Counted from the first letter of the stretch, positions 17,525-27,461 are shown. The stretch: DNA of 64,000 nucleotides from an uncultured Bacteroides sp. (GCF_910586915.1 NZ_CAJULN010000002.1:1-64000); one strand, 5' to 3'. The notes: generated by a model from the sequence alone, not told the origin. Numbers and translations: made by a program.

Positions 17525-18565
17525 TTATTTTTTAGTCTGTTCCGTCTCTTTGGTTACTCCGCCCAATGAAATCTGATTCTGCTGAACTTCATTCGGAAGT
17601 TTCAGCGTATACAGAGAGGCTTCCATTTGACGCACCAAGTTACGTTTCATTTTATCAGGTGAATAAATAAATATTTCTGCTGTAACAATCCGTTGGTTCT
17701 TCTCGTCAAGACGCGTGTGAGACACATACGGGCCTCCCATAAAATCGCCTTTCATACGCCACAGTCCACGCGCTTCGAGTGTATAAGTGTTATGCACATT
17801 GATTGGACGCACATCAGTCAGCAGGCTGTCGGTTGACATATAAACGCCTTCTTTGAAGCCGGGAATATTGGCTTTCATCACGGAATCGCGCTTATGAATG
17901 AAATATTCTTTGGTAAATGTATCCTTATCAGTATATTGATAGGAGTATATTACGAAATTACGGTCGGCAGTACCGGTATTGGTAGAAGCCCAAAAGAAGT
18001 TCTCCCTGGTCTTGGAATTAGCCAACTCGGCAGGCAGCCAAATGTTACATCCGAACAAACTATCTACCTTTTGTGAGATATAGTCGCTATGCTTTTCTTC
18101 AAGCGAAGTGATTTGACGGTTCATTTCTGCGCGGGTAAAGAAATCGACAATCGTCTTTTGATTCTCTTCGACAAACTTTCCGAACTCTTCTTCGTTCGGA
18201 GCCTGGATAGTAAGAATCATCTGCGGATTGGCATATACATCTTTCGCATATTTGAAAGAACCTTTCGTATAAATGTCTTGGATATCGACAATGATAATGT
18301 TACGTATCAGTTTCAACGTTGAATCATAATCTTTCGGTGAGGTGTACATGATACGGAAAGAGGGTTCGGATTGCGGCAGGCCCGGCATATCGGAATCAAG
18401 TACATCATGCAAAGCCCTTCCGGCAGCACGCTCCCAAACACCGTGATCTACTACAACCAAAAGCTCATACGGACGTCCACTGGAAGTATGATTTCCTTTC
18501 AGACCACAAGAAGCAACGACAAAGGCTACCAAAGCGATGCTCAAATAAAAAAAGTACTTTTTCAT
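17525..18565 (-). CDS. DUF4837 family lipoprotein
   Basis: The 346-residue protein has a lipoprotein signal (LVAFVVASCGLKGNHTSSGRPYELLVVVD) and matches the DUF4837 family of Bacteroidota, with the conserved start SSGRPYELLVVVDHGVWE and RNIIIVDIQ. Function is unknown. There are no acidic residues after the Cys, so it probably faces the periplasm. It sits between rlmN (18 bp upstream) and pdxA (6 bp downstream). Confidence 0.8.
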   Translation of the reverse strand: MKKYFFYLSIALVAFVVASCGLKGNHTSSGRPYELLVVVDHGVWERAAGRALHDVLDSDMPGLPQSEPSFRIMYTSPKDYDSTLKLIRNIIIVDIQDIYTKGSFKYAKDVYANPQMILTIQAPNEEEFGKFVEENQKTIVDFFTRAEMNRQITSLEEKHSDYISQKVDSLFGCNIWLPAELANSKTRENFFWASTNTGTADRNFVIYSYQYTDKDTFTKEYFIHKRDSVMKANIPGFKEGVYMSTDSLLTDVRPINVHNTYTLEARGLWRMKGDFMGGPYVSHTRLDEKNQRIVTAEIFIYSPDKMKRNLVRQMEASLYTLKLPNEVQQNQISLGGVTKETEQTKK

Positions 18566-18583
18566 GATGTTTGATTTTATATG

Positions 18584-19618
18584 TTAACTTTTATTTTCCT
18601 CTTCCTGTTTCGCCGTCGACAACATACCGCAGGCTGCAAAAATATCCTCTCCTCTCGAAGAACGGATAGTAGTGAAAAGACCGTGTGATGTCAGATAATC
18701 ACGGAAACGGGTCATTGTATCCATATCCGTTCCTTCAAGCTCTACACCGGGGATGGCGTGGAAACGAATTAAGTTTACTCTACAATCCAGTCCGCGGAGA
18801 AGTTTCAACAATTCTTTTGCATAAACTTGCGAATCATTCAGTCCTTTGAAAACAATGTATTCAAAGGAAAGTCGGCGCTGCTTGCTGAAATCATAATTTT
18901 TTAACAGTTCGACCATTTCAGTGATGGAGAACGCCTTTTCTGCCGGCATGAGTTCGGAACGTTGCATTGGCAAGGGAGAATGCAGACTGATAGCCAAATG
19001 ACAGTCGCTCTCTTCTATAAAACGCTGCAATCCTTTCCGCAAACCGACTGTGGAAAGAGTAATACGCTTGGGGCTCCATGCATATCCATAAGGGGCGGTC
19101 ATCAGTTCAAGTGCTTTCAGTACTTCATCGAGGTTATCGAGCGGCTCGCCCATTCCCATCATGACTACATTGGTCAACTTGTCACGTTCCGGCAATGAAT
19201 GAATTTGATTAATAATTTGGTTAGCGGTCAGATTGGCAGTATATCCCTGCTTTCCGGTCATACAGAATTTACAGTTCATCTTACAGCCTACTTGCGAAGA
19301 GACACACAGTGTTGCCCGGTCGTTGTCAGGAATATAAACCGATTCAACGAAATGATTCTCTCCAACTCTATACAAATACTTCACCGTACCGTCGACAGAG
19401 CGCATTTCATCCACCGGAGCAAGAACTCCTACCTCATAGTTCTGTTTAAGCAACTCTCTGTGTTTCAACGACAGGTTTGTCATTTCATCAATCGAAGCCA
19501 CTTTCTTTTCGTAAAGCCAGGACGCAATCTGCTTGGCTGCAAAACCGGGCATACCCAATCTTTTCACCAGCGATTGAAGCTCCACAAGGTTCATTCCTAA
19601 AAGAGGATATTTAGACAT
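18584..19618 (-). CDS. rlmN: 23S rRNA (adenine-C2) methyltransferase RlmN
   Basis: RlmN is a radical SAM enzyme that methylates C2 of A2503 in 23S rRNA and A37 in some tRNAs. The 344-residue protein has the cluster motif CKMNCKFC in SSQVGCKMNCKFCMTGKQG, where the next Cys-type resolving residues of the family are expected. It also has GMGEPLDN, STVGLRKG, LAISLHS, and the C-terminal GEDIFAACGML with the methyl-carrying Cys. Length is normal. It is the first gene of the lptE/secG run and has a candidate -7 box at 19647-19654. Confidence 0.95.
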   Translation of the reverse strand: MSKYPLLGMNLVELQSLVKRLGMPGFAAKQIASWLYEKKVASIDEMTNLSLKHRELLKQNYEVGVLAPVDEMRSVDGTVKYLYRVGENHFVESVYIPDNDRATLCVSSQVGCKMNCKFCMTGKQGYTANLTANQIINQIHSLPERDKLTNVVMMGMGEPLDNLDEVLKALELMTAPYGYAWSPKRITLSTVGLRKGLQRFIEESDCHLAISLHSPLPMQRSELMPAEKAFSITEMVELLKNYDFSKQRRLSFEYIVFKGLNDSQVYAKELLKLLRGLDCRVNLIRFHAIPGVELEGTDMDTMTRFRDYLTSHGLFTTIRSSRGEDIFAACGMLSTAKQEEENKS

Positions 19619-19646
19619 TATTCTTTCCGTTCATGGTTTATAATTG

Positions 19647-19654
19647 CAAATGTA
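19647..19654 (-). promoter_or_regulatory. Candidate -7 box (TACATTTG) for rlmN
   Basis: On the - strand TACATTTG matches the Bacteroides TAnnTTTG element, 29 bp before the rlmN ATG. No clear -33 TTTG is seen. Confidence 0.5.
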
Positions 19655-19669
19655 AGGAAATAAAGTCAG

Positions 19670-19875
19670 TTTCACCACAGATTAACACAGATTTTCACAG
19701 ATTAAGGGAAGGAAGAGGGAGGTTTTTAAATAAAAAAGACGCGAATCAATCGGATTATTAAGAATAAATCCAAGTGATTCGCGTCTATATGTTATACCAC
19801 ATTAATTATTACATCGCTTAAGCGGATTCCACTTTTAATCTATTTATTTCTGTGGAAATCTGTGTAATAGTGGCA
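19670..19875. repeat. Degenerate inverted CACAGATT repeat
   Basis: The left arm at 19670-19705 (TTTCACCACAGATTAACACA onward) contains CACAGATT three times, at about 11-bp intervals. The right arm, about 19845-19875, is a degenerate reverse complement (TCTGTGGAAATCTGTGTAAT). Between the arms lies the terminator at 19737-19786. A single partial copy of the same motif is at 30463-30495. Repeats of this type are scattered between genes in Bacteroidota. Confidence 0.6.
19737..19786 (-). terminator. Terminator of the coaX-ppiD operon
   Basis: AGACGCGAATCA (19737-19748) and TGATTCGCGTCT (19775-19786) pair perfectly over 12 bp. Read on the - strand the stem is followed by a T-run (19736-19731). It lies 100 bp after the stop of the PpiD-like gene. 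Confidence 0.8.
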
Positions 19876-19885
19876 ATTTTATCTC

Positions 19886-22027
19886 TTAGAAGAATAGGAA
19901 GCGTGTATCTTTCACATTTGCTTTCAGATACAGGTCGTTCATCAGACGGCTGGCGAAACGAGCGTGCATATTAGCCAATGTGGCTTCTTCTGCTTTTGCG
20001 TCGAATGTATCGTTCAGTTTATCGTTGCCATATACTTGCAGAACAAATACTCCGGCATTACCCTTGATGGGGGCACTCAATTTGTTCATTTCGGCCGCAG
20101 ATGCATAAGCACCAACCAACGGTTCGCTGCTACGCAATCCGGATACATAAGCAGGAGCTGCAAATGTAACCATCTTCAAAGAGTCGCTTACAGCATTTGC
20201 CATTGACTTATATTGGTCGAATGAAGTTGCGTTGACAGCTTTCATGTCAGCCATAATCTTTTCAGCTTTCTTATCTTTGATGATTTCAGCTCTCAACTGT
20301 CCCTGTACGGCTTTTAACGGACGATATCCTTCCTGTTTGATGTTCACCAAACCTACAACGAGCATATGGTCGCTTTCGCCACATTCGTATAGGCCAGATA
20401 CTTCACCCGGTTTAGCTTTGTCGAATACCCATCTCAAAGCTTCTTTTGTACCTCTCACACCACCAATACTGTATTCGGAACTATTCAAGTCTGTTCTGTC
20501 AAGCAGTCTATATCCGGCTTCTTCAGCAGCAGATACCATCTTCTCTACAGTAGGATTGGCAGCAATAAACTGGCTGAAGTCATTGTAAGCACGATTGTAA
20601 GTTTCCTTACTGAATTCGACTTCACGTTTGATAACAGCTACTTTATATTTGTTTTTTACAGATTTCTTGTTAGTTACCTGAAGGATTACATTGGCTTGCC
20701 CCATCGGCAGATTTACCAATTCGTTGACACCTGCATTGTTGATGGCAGAGATGAACTTCAAGTTCTCACCGTCGATTTGCGCACCTTCATATTGTGAAGC
20801 AGTCAACCAGTTTGTATCACCTGTCTGACCGTATTTTTTAGCCAGGTCTGCAAAGTTAGCACCACCTTTGATGGCATTGTAAATACTATCAGCCAATGTC
20901 TTGGTTTTCAACGCATCCTCTGCATATACCTGAATCTGACGGAATTCAACAGAGTCGGCAGCAGCAGCTTTAGCAACTATTTTGAAGGAGTTGATGGTAT
21001 TGTCGGCACCATTGTAGTAAGGACCGTAAACTGTACCCACAATCGCAGAATCCAAACGTGCCACTACATCTGAGGGGAATGCTGTTTTATTATAATACAG
21101 GTCTACATAAGGAGTTTCAGAACCTACCGAACGAACAAAAGAAGTATAATCTTCTGTCGTAGCAGCTAACTGTGCAGTTGCTTCATCTACTTCCTGTTGG
21201 ATAGCAGCTCTGTCTTCTGCACTGGCAGTCACTTGTACATCAATGTACTTGATATCACGGGTTTCCTGATATTGCTTGAATTGCTCTTTTTTCTTGTTGT
21301 ATAGTTCTTTCAACTCAGATTCTTTTACTACGATAGTAGAGTCTACTACTGAAGAGTAAGGAATACCTGCCAACAATACGTTGTACTGGTTCGCTCTTGC
21401 ATCGAAAGACGCCTGTGCTTCTACAGGGTTAGAGAAAAGCGACTTAGACACTAAAGCCTGATACTTTTCAGCCAAACGGCTTTGAATCAATGTCTTTTGA
21501 ATGAACGACCAGTATTTATACATATTGTTGTATTGTTCTGCATACTGTGCCGGCATCTGAGATTCGTTCATCTTCGCATATTCAACAAGGAATTTGTTCA
21601 ACATATCTTTGTCGAAAGTTCCTGTTTGCGGGTTCTGGAAAGGAGTTTGTCTCAACAAAGGATGAACACCTGCTTTCAGGATATCCTGAATTTCTGCAGC
21701 AGAAACAGTCAGTCCCAATGTTTCAGCCTCTTTCTCAATCAGTTTATTGTTTACATAGGAACGCCATACTTCGTCGCGCACCTGATTGGTTTGGTCATCG
21801 TTCAAAGCGGTCACCCCACGCATGAGTTTCACCACTTCAGTATATTCTTCCACCAAATTCTGATACTCCTGAGCGGAAAGAGCGTCTCCGTTCACCTCAC
21901 CTACGTCATGCGACTGATGCGGCTGCATTACCTTCCATGCGTCACCCGCAATGAAAGCAAACAGCGCCAAGCCGATAACAATCACCAATAGAGGTCCTTT
22001 CGACCTAATGTTTTGTAACGTTGCCAT
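19886..22027 (-). CDS. PpiD/SurA-type periplasmic foldase
   Basis: The 713-residue protein has one N-terminal membrane anchor (GPLLVIVIGLALFAFIAGDAW), then a SurA-N-like chaperone region (about 35-200; NKLIEKEAETLGLTVSAAEIQDIL), a parvulin-like domain (about 345-455; VEFRQIQVYAEDALKTKTLADSIY and GGANFADLAKKYGQ) and a long helical C-terminus. PpiD is an inner-membrane chaperone for proteins leaving the Sec translocon. Length is above E. coli PpiD (623), as usual in Bacteroidota. It is the last gene of an operon with lptC and is followed by a terminator. Confidence 0.85.
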   Translation of the reverse strand: MATLQNIRSKGPLLVIVIGLALFAFIAGDAWKVMQPHQSHDVGEVNGDALSAQEYQNLVEEYTEVVKLMRGVTALNDDQTNQVRDEVWRSYVNNKLIEKEAETLGLTVSAAEIQDILKAGVHPLLRQTPFQNPQTGTFDKDMLNKFLVEYAKMNESQMPAQYAEQYNNMYKYWSFIQKTLIQSRLAEKYQALVSKSLFSNPVEAQASFDARANQYNVLLAGIPYSSVVDSTIVVKESELKELYNKKKEQFKQYQETRDIKYIDVQVTASAEDRAAIQQEVDEATAQLAATTEDYTSFVRSVGSETPYVDLYYNKTAFPSDVVARLDSAIVGTVYGPYYNGADNTINSFKIVAKAAAADSVEFRQIQVYAEDALKTKTLADSIYNAIKGGANFADLAKKYGQTGDTNWLTASQYEGAQIDGENLKFISAINNAGVNELVNLPMGQANVILQVTNKKSVKNKYKVAVIKREVEFSKETYNRAYNDFSQFIAANPTVEKMVSAAEEAGYRLLDRTDLNSSEYSIGGVRGTKEALRWVFDKAKPGEVSGLYECGESDHMLVVGLVNIKQEGYRPLKAVQGQLRAEIIKDKKAEKIMADMKAVNATSFDQYKSMANAVSDSLKMVTFAAPAYVSGLRSSEPLVGAYASAAEMNKLSAPIKGNAGVFVLQVYGNDKLNDTFDAKAEEATLANMHARFASRLMNDLYLKANVKDTRFLFF

Positions 22028-22146
22028 TTTGATTAATACGATTTATGTTTATTATTATTTCTTTCTTTTGTCATTTTAGCGCACGAAGATACAAAAAATG
22101 CTAATATGCATCTATTTATTAGCCAAAAATTTCTTGATTATCGCTA

Positions 22147-23403
22147 TTATTCCAAAACTTTCAAGCGTACAAGTTCTATTTTTGTCGCAGTAACCTTGAT
22201 TATCTTGAACTGATAACGTCTCACTTGTATCACTTCATGTAATTTCGGCAAACTTTGGTATTGGCTCAAAATCAGTCCGCCCACCGTCAGATATTCGTCT
22301 GATTCGGGTAAATCAAGTCCGAACATTTCATTGACTTTTTCTATTTCCAGACGGGCAGACAACACATATTCATGTTCTTCAATCTGCTTGCAGATATAAG
22401 AAGTATTGTCATGTTCGTCTTCTATATCACCAAAAATCTCCTCAACCAAATCTTCCAACGACACAATACCAGACGTTCCACCAAACTCATCTACCACTAC
22501 GGCAATCGTTTTCTTCTGTTGCATGAACAACTTCATCAATTTATGGGCAGACATGGTTTCAGGCACAATCGGCACTTGCTTCACATTTTCATGCCAATCT
22601 TTCGGAGCACGAAACATTTCCGACGAATGGATGTAACCAACTACATTGTCGACATTTCCATCGTATACGATAATCTTGGATATACCGGATTCGATAAAAC
22701 GACTTTTCAATTCGTCCAACGAAGTTGTCAAATCCACAGCCACTACTTCCGTACGGGGCACAATGCAATCACGGATTTTTATATTCGAGAAATCAAGCGC
22801 ATTCTGAAAGATTTTCACTTCCGTGTCAAGTTCCTCTTCATTCTCAGCATTGTCAATACTACTTTGCACAAAATAATCCAAATCGACTTTACCGAATGCT
22901 ATATCGGAAGCATCCTTATTCATTTTCATTCCAAAAATACGAAGAAACAAACAAGACAGACCGGACGCTAATTTAGAGACAGGAAACAAAACAACATAAC
23001 AGATAATAAGCGGAATCGCAAAAATATTCAATACCAAATTAGGATTAATCTTGAATATTGTTTTCGGCAAGAATTCTCCGGTCACCAATATAATCAACGT
23101 GGAAATAACAGTCTGCGCCAACACCATCAGAAAATGATTCTCAATAAATCCCGACAACAAGTTATCACCGATAATCTGTGCCATCAAAATACCATAAATA
23201 ACCAATGCAATATTGTTCCCTACCAACATGGTGGAGATAAATTCATTGGGATTTTTAAAAAAGACAGAAAGGATGCGAGAAGTTATTCCTCCCCTACGCT
23301 CCATTTCAAAACGCAGTTTGTCTACTGACACAAAAGCAATCTCCATCCCTGAGAAGAAGGCGGAGAAAACCATTGTTATTATTAGAGATATATAAATATT
23401 CAT
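22147..23403 (-). CDS. DUF21-CBS-CorC/HlyC membrane protein
   Basis: The 418-residue protein starts with a DUF21 (CNNM) membrane domain of about four helices (VFSAFFSGMEIAFVSVDKLRFE, the family signature). Two CBS domains follow (about 200-320; IVPRTEVVAVDL, AVVVDEFGGTSGIVSLEDLVEEIFGDI) and then a CorC_HlyC domain (about 335-415; DEYLTVGGLIL). Such proteins are linked to magnesium or cobalt efflux, and the Flavobacteria homologue GldE supports gliding lipoproteins. It lies 2 bp after lptC, pointing to co-transcription. The name hemolysin in databases is historical. Confidence 0.85.
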   Translation of the reverse strand: MNIYISLIITMVFSAFFSGMEIAFVSVDKLRFEMERRGGITSRILSVFFKNPNEFISTMLVGNNIALVIYGILMAQIIGDNLLSGFIENHFLMVLAQTVISTLIILVTGEFLPKTIFKINPNLVLNIFAIPLIICYVVLFPVSKLASGLSCLFLRIFGMKMNKDASDIAFGKVDLDYFVQSSIDNAENEEELDTEVKIFQNALDFSNIKIRDCIVPRTEVVAVDLTTSLDELKSRFIESGISKIIVYDGNVDNVVGYIHSSEMFRAPKDWHENVKQVPIVPETMSAHKLMKLFMQQKKTIAVVVDEFGGTSGIVSLEDLVEEIFGDIEDEHDNTSYICKQIEEHEYVLSARLEIEKVNEMFGLDLPESDEYLTVGGLILSQYQSLPKLHEVIQVRRYQFKIIKVTATKIELVRLKVLE

Positions 23404-23405
23404 AG

Positions 23406-24056
23406 TTATTTCACAGAATCTTTTTTTACGGAGTCCGGCACGGCTTTTACTTCCGGTTTTGTAGTGCCTGCTTCATCATCCACATAAAAAATACCTTGTA
23501 TGTTATGAATGGTATAAATGGTCATTTGCTGGTTGGAATCAAATCCATATCCCGTGATAACCCTATCCGGCTGCTGGATACGTATATACTTATCGGAATA
23601 GACTTTTTGAGTAGCTTCGTTCCAATAAAGCAACTCCGTATTAAAGCGTTCGCCTTTCCGGTTTTGTATATCGACATTTCCTATCAGCTTCCATAGCCTT
23701 TCTTTATCATAATAGTAGGCAGTATCTGCTTCAATACTGGCTTCTATATGAAAAATAGAATCGAACTGTTCGAGATATACTCCTTTTTCAAAGGCCCAAT
23801 AAGAAGGCTTCTTACGGTCATACACCGCCCACTCTTCTGTATTCACCCTGTAACGTGTCACCCCGGAATCAGATATAAGGGTACTAACCCCTAATGTTTT
23901 CATTATCGGCAAGGAGTCTCGTTCAGTAATAGCTTCACCCACCGCCTTTGTCTTACATCCACACGAAGGAAATAAAAGAAGCATAACAACTGCCCTAAAG
24001 ACAATTGTTATGCTCATGCTCTTATGCAACAAACGTTTACTTCGTTTTCGCAACAT
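23406..24056 (-). CDS. lptC: LptC-family LPS export protein
   Basis: The ATG at 24056 is chosen because it lies 4 bp after the TPR gene stop; an upstream alternative start at 24113 would overlap that gene. The 216-residue protein has an N-terminal hydrophobic segment (ITIVFRAVVMLLLFPSCGCK, which may be a lipobox). An LptC beta-jellyroll follows: EEWAVYDRKKPSYWAFEKGVYLEQFD, then ADTAYYYDKERLWKLIGNVDIQNRKGERFNTELLYW. LptC receives LPS from the LptBFG transporter and passes it to LptA. LptE is encoded in the neighbouring operon. The C-terminal 25 residues are a charged tail. Confidence 0.85.
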   Translation of the reverse strand: MLRKRSKRLLHKSMSITIVFRAVVMLLLFPSCGCKTKAVGEAITERDSLPIMKTLGVSTLISDSGVTRYRVNTEEWAVYDRKKPSYWAFEKGVYLEQFDSIFHIEASIEADTAYYYDKERLWKLIGNVDIQNRKGERFNTELLYWNEATQKVYSDKYIRIQQPDRVITGYGFDSNQQMTIYTIHNIQGIFYVDDEAGTTKPEVKAVPDSVKKDSVK

Positions 24057-24060
24057 AGAT

Positions 24061-25386
24061 TTATCTAATCGTTGTACTCTCTCCAATCCAGCCACCGATA
24101 GTAATACGGTCACCTTGCTTGTAACCTAACATAAAGAGGTCTTTAGCCTGCGGAGTATGAGCAGAATATCTGCCAATTAACTTATTTGCTTCTTCAGCTA
24201 CACTTGGATCTACCTGTTTTGCACGTTGCAACTTATCAATTACTGCAAAATATGTACACTTATTCAAAGCAGACTCATCGCTCCAGTTAGGACTCATTGC
24301 ATAAAGATTGGCAATCAAAATATAAGGAGCACCGTAGTTTTCATTGTAACTGATAGCTTTCTGACAATATGCTCTTGCTTGAGAAAGTTTTTTAGCAGAT
24401 GCTAACACTGCTGCTGCAGCGTATGCCTTTTCAGACTTCTTCAAGTTATCTGTTTCCAAATTAATAGATTCATCAAAGAATTTCACAGCACCATCAATAT
24501 CCCCCTTTTTGAAAGCCTGATAAGCACATCCAGTAGCAGCTTCTGCTGTCGGTTCTATCTTATATGAATAATATGATGCCTGCTGGTAAGCTTCGCTTTC
24601 AGTACACTTCATCATCTTCATGATATCGATTACCTTCTTCAAATATTCAAGATCAGTCTGATTAGCTTCTACTTTCGGACCATAAATATTCTGCAAAGAT
24701 TCGCAATCAGCAGTTCCACTGTTTACGAACAAGGCAACCAGATTATCTTTAATACCCAGCAAGTTTTTCTTCTTCGCTTCACTGGTTTCAGCAGCAATAG
24801 CACCATCTGCATATTCAGAAGCAAGCAAATAATCCTGAATAAATTGTTCCTTATGAGCAGGTTCAGCTTTCAGTTTGTCCAATGACATTTGCAGAAAATA
24901 GAACAGAGTAGCAGCAGCCGATTCTGCTTTTACAGCATTAACAGACTGACTCAACCATTGGTAAGCCTGATTAACATCGATTTTCGGAGCAAAAGCAATA
25001 TAGTCTACAGCTTTGATACCCAATGCTTCGTCAGCAGAAGACACTTTTGTTCCTTTGGCAAGGAAATCAGGCGTGTACTTGATACGCAAATCATGCGTAT
25101 TCATTAATTCTTCAAAATATTTCTGATATTCCGGATTATTCCGATCCTTGATTTGTCCCATCAAGCCTTTCAGAATTTTATATCCGTCAGTAAAAGTATA
25201 GAAACGAAGCGTCGGACAGTTATCCAACACAGCTTTCCAGGGAGTATACGCATCTTTAAAATTACCAGCACGCACAGCTTCATGCGAAATACTACTGTTC
25301 GAATTACAGTTAGATGCATCCTGTGCTATTGCAGTGGTTGCTCCTGCTGAAAGGACCAACATAGCCACAAGCGTTTTAATCTTCAT
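24061..25386 (-). CDS. Periplasmic TPR protein
   Basis: The 441-residue protein has a type I signal peptide (ending ATTAIAQ) and is helical throughout, with TPR-like pairs (AAATLFYFLQMSLDKL; AYQAFKKGDIDGAVKFFDESINLE; AYAAAAVLASAKKLSQARAYCQKAISYN). It contains several Cys residues that may pair (DNCP, TADCE, KCTES, TGCAY). It is conserved in this gene order between an outer-membrane barrel gene and lptC. The role is unknown; location suggests envelope assembly. Confidence 0.75.
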   Translation of the reverse strand: MKIKTLVAMLVLSAGATTAIAQDASNCNSNSSISHEAVRAGNFKDAYTPWKAVLDNCPTLRFYTFTDGYKILKGLMGQIKDRNNPEYQKYFEELMNTHDLRIKYTPDFLAKGTKVSSADEALGIKAVDYIAFAPKIDVNQAYQWLSQSVNAVKAESAAATLFYFLQMSLDKLKAEPAHKEQFIQDYLLASEYADGAIAAETSEAKKKNLLGIKDNLVALFVNSGTADCESLQNIYGPKVEANQTDLEYLKKVIDIMKMMKCTESEAYQQASYYSYKIEPTAEAATGCAYQAFKKGDIDGAVKFFDESINLETDNLKKSEKAYAAAAVLASAKKLSQARAYCQKAISYNENYGAPYILIANLYAMSPNWSDESALNKCTYFAVIDKLQRAKQVDPSVAEEANKLIGRYSAHTPQAKDLFMLGYKQGDRITIGGWIGESTTIR

Positions 25387-25453
25387 TGTATTTAAATTTT
25401 AGTTGTTATTATAAAGTCGTCTATTCTCTTCTCTCACACATTTCTCCAACATC

Positions 25454-26719
25454 TTACTCTACCTTGCGTTTGAAAAACCAACCTTCATTGAAAGTTAGTC
25501 CAATACTTACACAGAAGATATTTTCGTTAACAAAAGTCGCATCCTGTCCACTGACACGAACAATTTGTCCGCCGACACTAAGGATAGAACGCGAACGAGG
25601 TACAGGCAAACCGAAACCGGCAGTTACACCATATTCACGAGCAGCCTTTTTGCCTTTGATTTTATAATACGGAGTCATATAATAAGCTCCCAGACGATAT
25701 TTAATACGGGATAAATAAGAACGTCCAATCAAATTAGGAATGTATTCCGCACCCGCAGAGATTTTTTGACGGTCGCAATAGGCATAAGTATCTTCAAATT
25801 CTTGACTGATAGCATTATTCGTAGTCTCTAAACTAAATTTAGCTTTTGACCATTTTTGCAAACTATAATCCACACCGATTGTAAGACGTTTGTCGTAGTT
25901 GTATGTAAGTCCGCCTCCAAACATATCCGGAAGTTCCAATGTAGCATTTCCAACGCTACCACTGGTCATATTGGTAACATAATCATTATTCAGTGTATGT
26001 TTGGGAGAATAAACTGCTCCTATCGTCACAGAATGTTTTTTACTCAAGGGTTGCGTATATTGAACTCCAAAGTCCAATTTGTAATCCGAAACAGAAACAG
26101 CAGTTTGCCATATGAATGAATTAGCCGAAGCTGTATTCGGATAAAGCATTGTTAAAGTTCTATTTATATCTCCCCAAAAATAAGAGACATTCACTCCAAG
26201 AGAGAAATTCTTCAATACTTTCACACCCGCACCAACATATAACTGATGCAGACCACCGTCACCGGTAATACTTTTCGTACTATAAGGAACACCCTCTGTC
26301 GCCTCATTGTTTTCCAGTACATTATATCCTACATTTGAAAATGGCAACAAACCAATACTCATCGCCACCCTTCGATGCAAACGAAATTGCATAGCGACAT
26401 AATCAAAACTGGAATTTTTAGCATTCAATTTCGCACCACTGCCACTAATATTCATATTTTGCAGACTAACTCCTCCTTCAAGAAGAAAGGTCAACGAGTC
26501 AATGGCAGTATAAGAAGCAGGATTCAATGGATTGATCTGCGTTCCATCGCGGAGTCCAAAAGCAATACCTCCCATCGCCTTGCTGTTTCCGAAGCTCTGA
26601 TCAGACAAGTCGCCATAACCATATCGTGTATAAGGAGAGTTTGTATTATTTTGAGCGAGTGCTACTCCTGTAACCATCGTGAGCAAAAGTGCACATAACG
26701 TGTGTTTAAATCCTACCAT
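25454..26719 (-). CDS. Outer-membrane beta-barrel protein
   Basis: The 421-residue protein has a signal peptide (ending GVALAQ) and the start NNTNSPYTRYGYGDLSDQSFGNSKAMGGIAFGLRDGTQINPLNPASYTA. This resembles PorV/FadL-like barrels of Bacteroidota in which AMGG and NPAS motifs open the barrel. Alternating hydrophobic strands continue to the end, and the last residues (IGLTFNEGWFFKRKVE) are consistent with a barrel terminus. It is downstream of coaX, overlapping it by 14 bp, and 67 bp before the TPR gene. Substrate or role is unknown. Confidence 0.7.
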   Translation of the reverse strand: MVGFKHTLCALLLTMVTGVALAQNNTNSPYTRYGYGDLSDQSFGNSKAMGGIAFGLRDGTQINPLNPASYTAIDSLTFLLEGGVSLQNMNISGSGAKLNAKNSSFDYVAMQFRLHRRVAMSIGLLPFSNVGYNVLENNEATEGVPYSTKSITGDGGLHQLYVGAGVKVLKNFSLGVNVSYFWGDINRTLTMLYPNTASANSFIWQTAVSVSDYKLDFGVQYTQPLSKKHSVTIGAVYSPKHTLNNDYVTNMTSGSVGNATLELPDMFGGGLTYNYDKRLTIGVDYSLQKWSKAKFSLETTNNAISQEFEDTYAYCDRQKISAGAEYIPNLIGRSYLSRIKYRLGAYYMTPYYKIKGKKAAREYGVTAGFGLPVPRSRSILSVGGQIVRVSGQDATFVNENIFCVSIGLTFNEGWFFKRKVE

Positions 26720-27437
26720 TATTATAGTTTAAAATTCTATTTAATCCTTTCAACACTAAAAATCTATCTGCAAAGATGATACTTTTTATGCTGCTTTCAA
26801 AAGAAAAATCATCTCCGCCCGTTAAAAAAACCAAAAGTTCAGGATATTTATGCTTCATAGACTCAATATAACCTGAAATTTCATATTCCATACCTTTCAA
26901 GACTCCAGCACGTATAGCAGTTTCGGTATCCCGTCCCATTGGTAGTTTACGTCCATTGACATCTACCATAGGCAAACGTCCGGTAAACAGATGAAGTGCT
27001 TTAAAGCGCATCTGCATTCCGGGAGAAATATTACCACCATGATATTGCCCTTTCGAATCTATAAATTCATACGTAATACAAGTCCCCGCATCAATGACCA
27101 ATATATCTCTATCTGGAAACTGCTCATTGGCCCCTACGACAGCAGCTATCCGATCATAACCTAATGTTTCGGGCGTTTCGTACAGATTGACCACCGGCAA
27201 AAACGTCTTGCTGTCAAGCCACATTAAAGGAATCGGCAAAGCCTCCAAATCAGCAAGTAGCCGTTCATTCAAATCAATGACAGTAGCCACAATCCCCTGC
27301 TTTACTGGATATTTGGAACAAAGTGTTTTCAAAAACTCCAACGATTGGTTAGATTCCGTCAACACTTCCATCATCTCTCCATCATGAAAGAGAGCGACTT
27401 TCGCCATTGTATTTCCTATGTCGATAATTAAATTCAA
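26706..27437 (-). CDS. coaX: Type III pantothenate kinase CoaX
   Basis: CoaX phosphorylates pantothenate in the first step of coenzyme A synthesis. The start is a TTG at 27437: it gives the canonical MNLIIDIGNTMAKVALFHDG and has AGAGGA seven bases upstream. An earlier TTG at 27464 would add nine residues. Family motifs in the 243-residue protein are DIGNT, GYDRIAAVVGA, VIDAGTCITYEFID, GGNISPG and FLTGGD. The stop overlaps the beta-barrel gene by 14 bp. A -7 box is at 27462-27469. Confidence 0.93.
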   Translation of the reverse strand: MNLIIDIGNTMAKVALFHDGEMMEVLTESNQSLEFLKTLCSKYPVKQGIVATVIDLNERLLADLEALPIPLMWLDSKTFLPVVNLYETPETLGYDRIAAVVGANEQFPDRDILVIDAGTCITYEFIDSKGQYHGGNISPGMQMRFKALHLFTGRLPMVDVNGRKLPMGRDTETAIRAGVLKGMEYEISGYIESMKHKYPELLVFLTGGDDFSFESSIKSIIFADRFLVLKGLNRILNYNNGRI

Positions 27438-27461
27438 TACTTTTTCCTCTTTTAGCGGACG

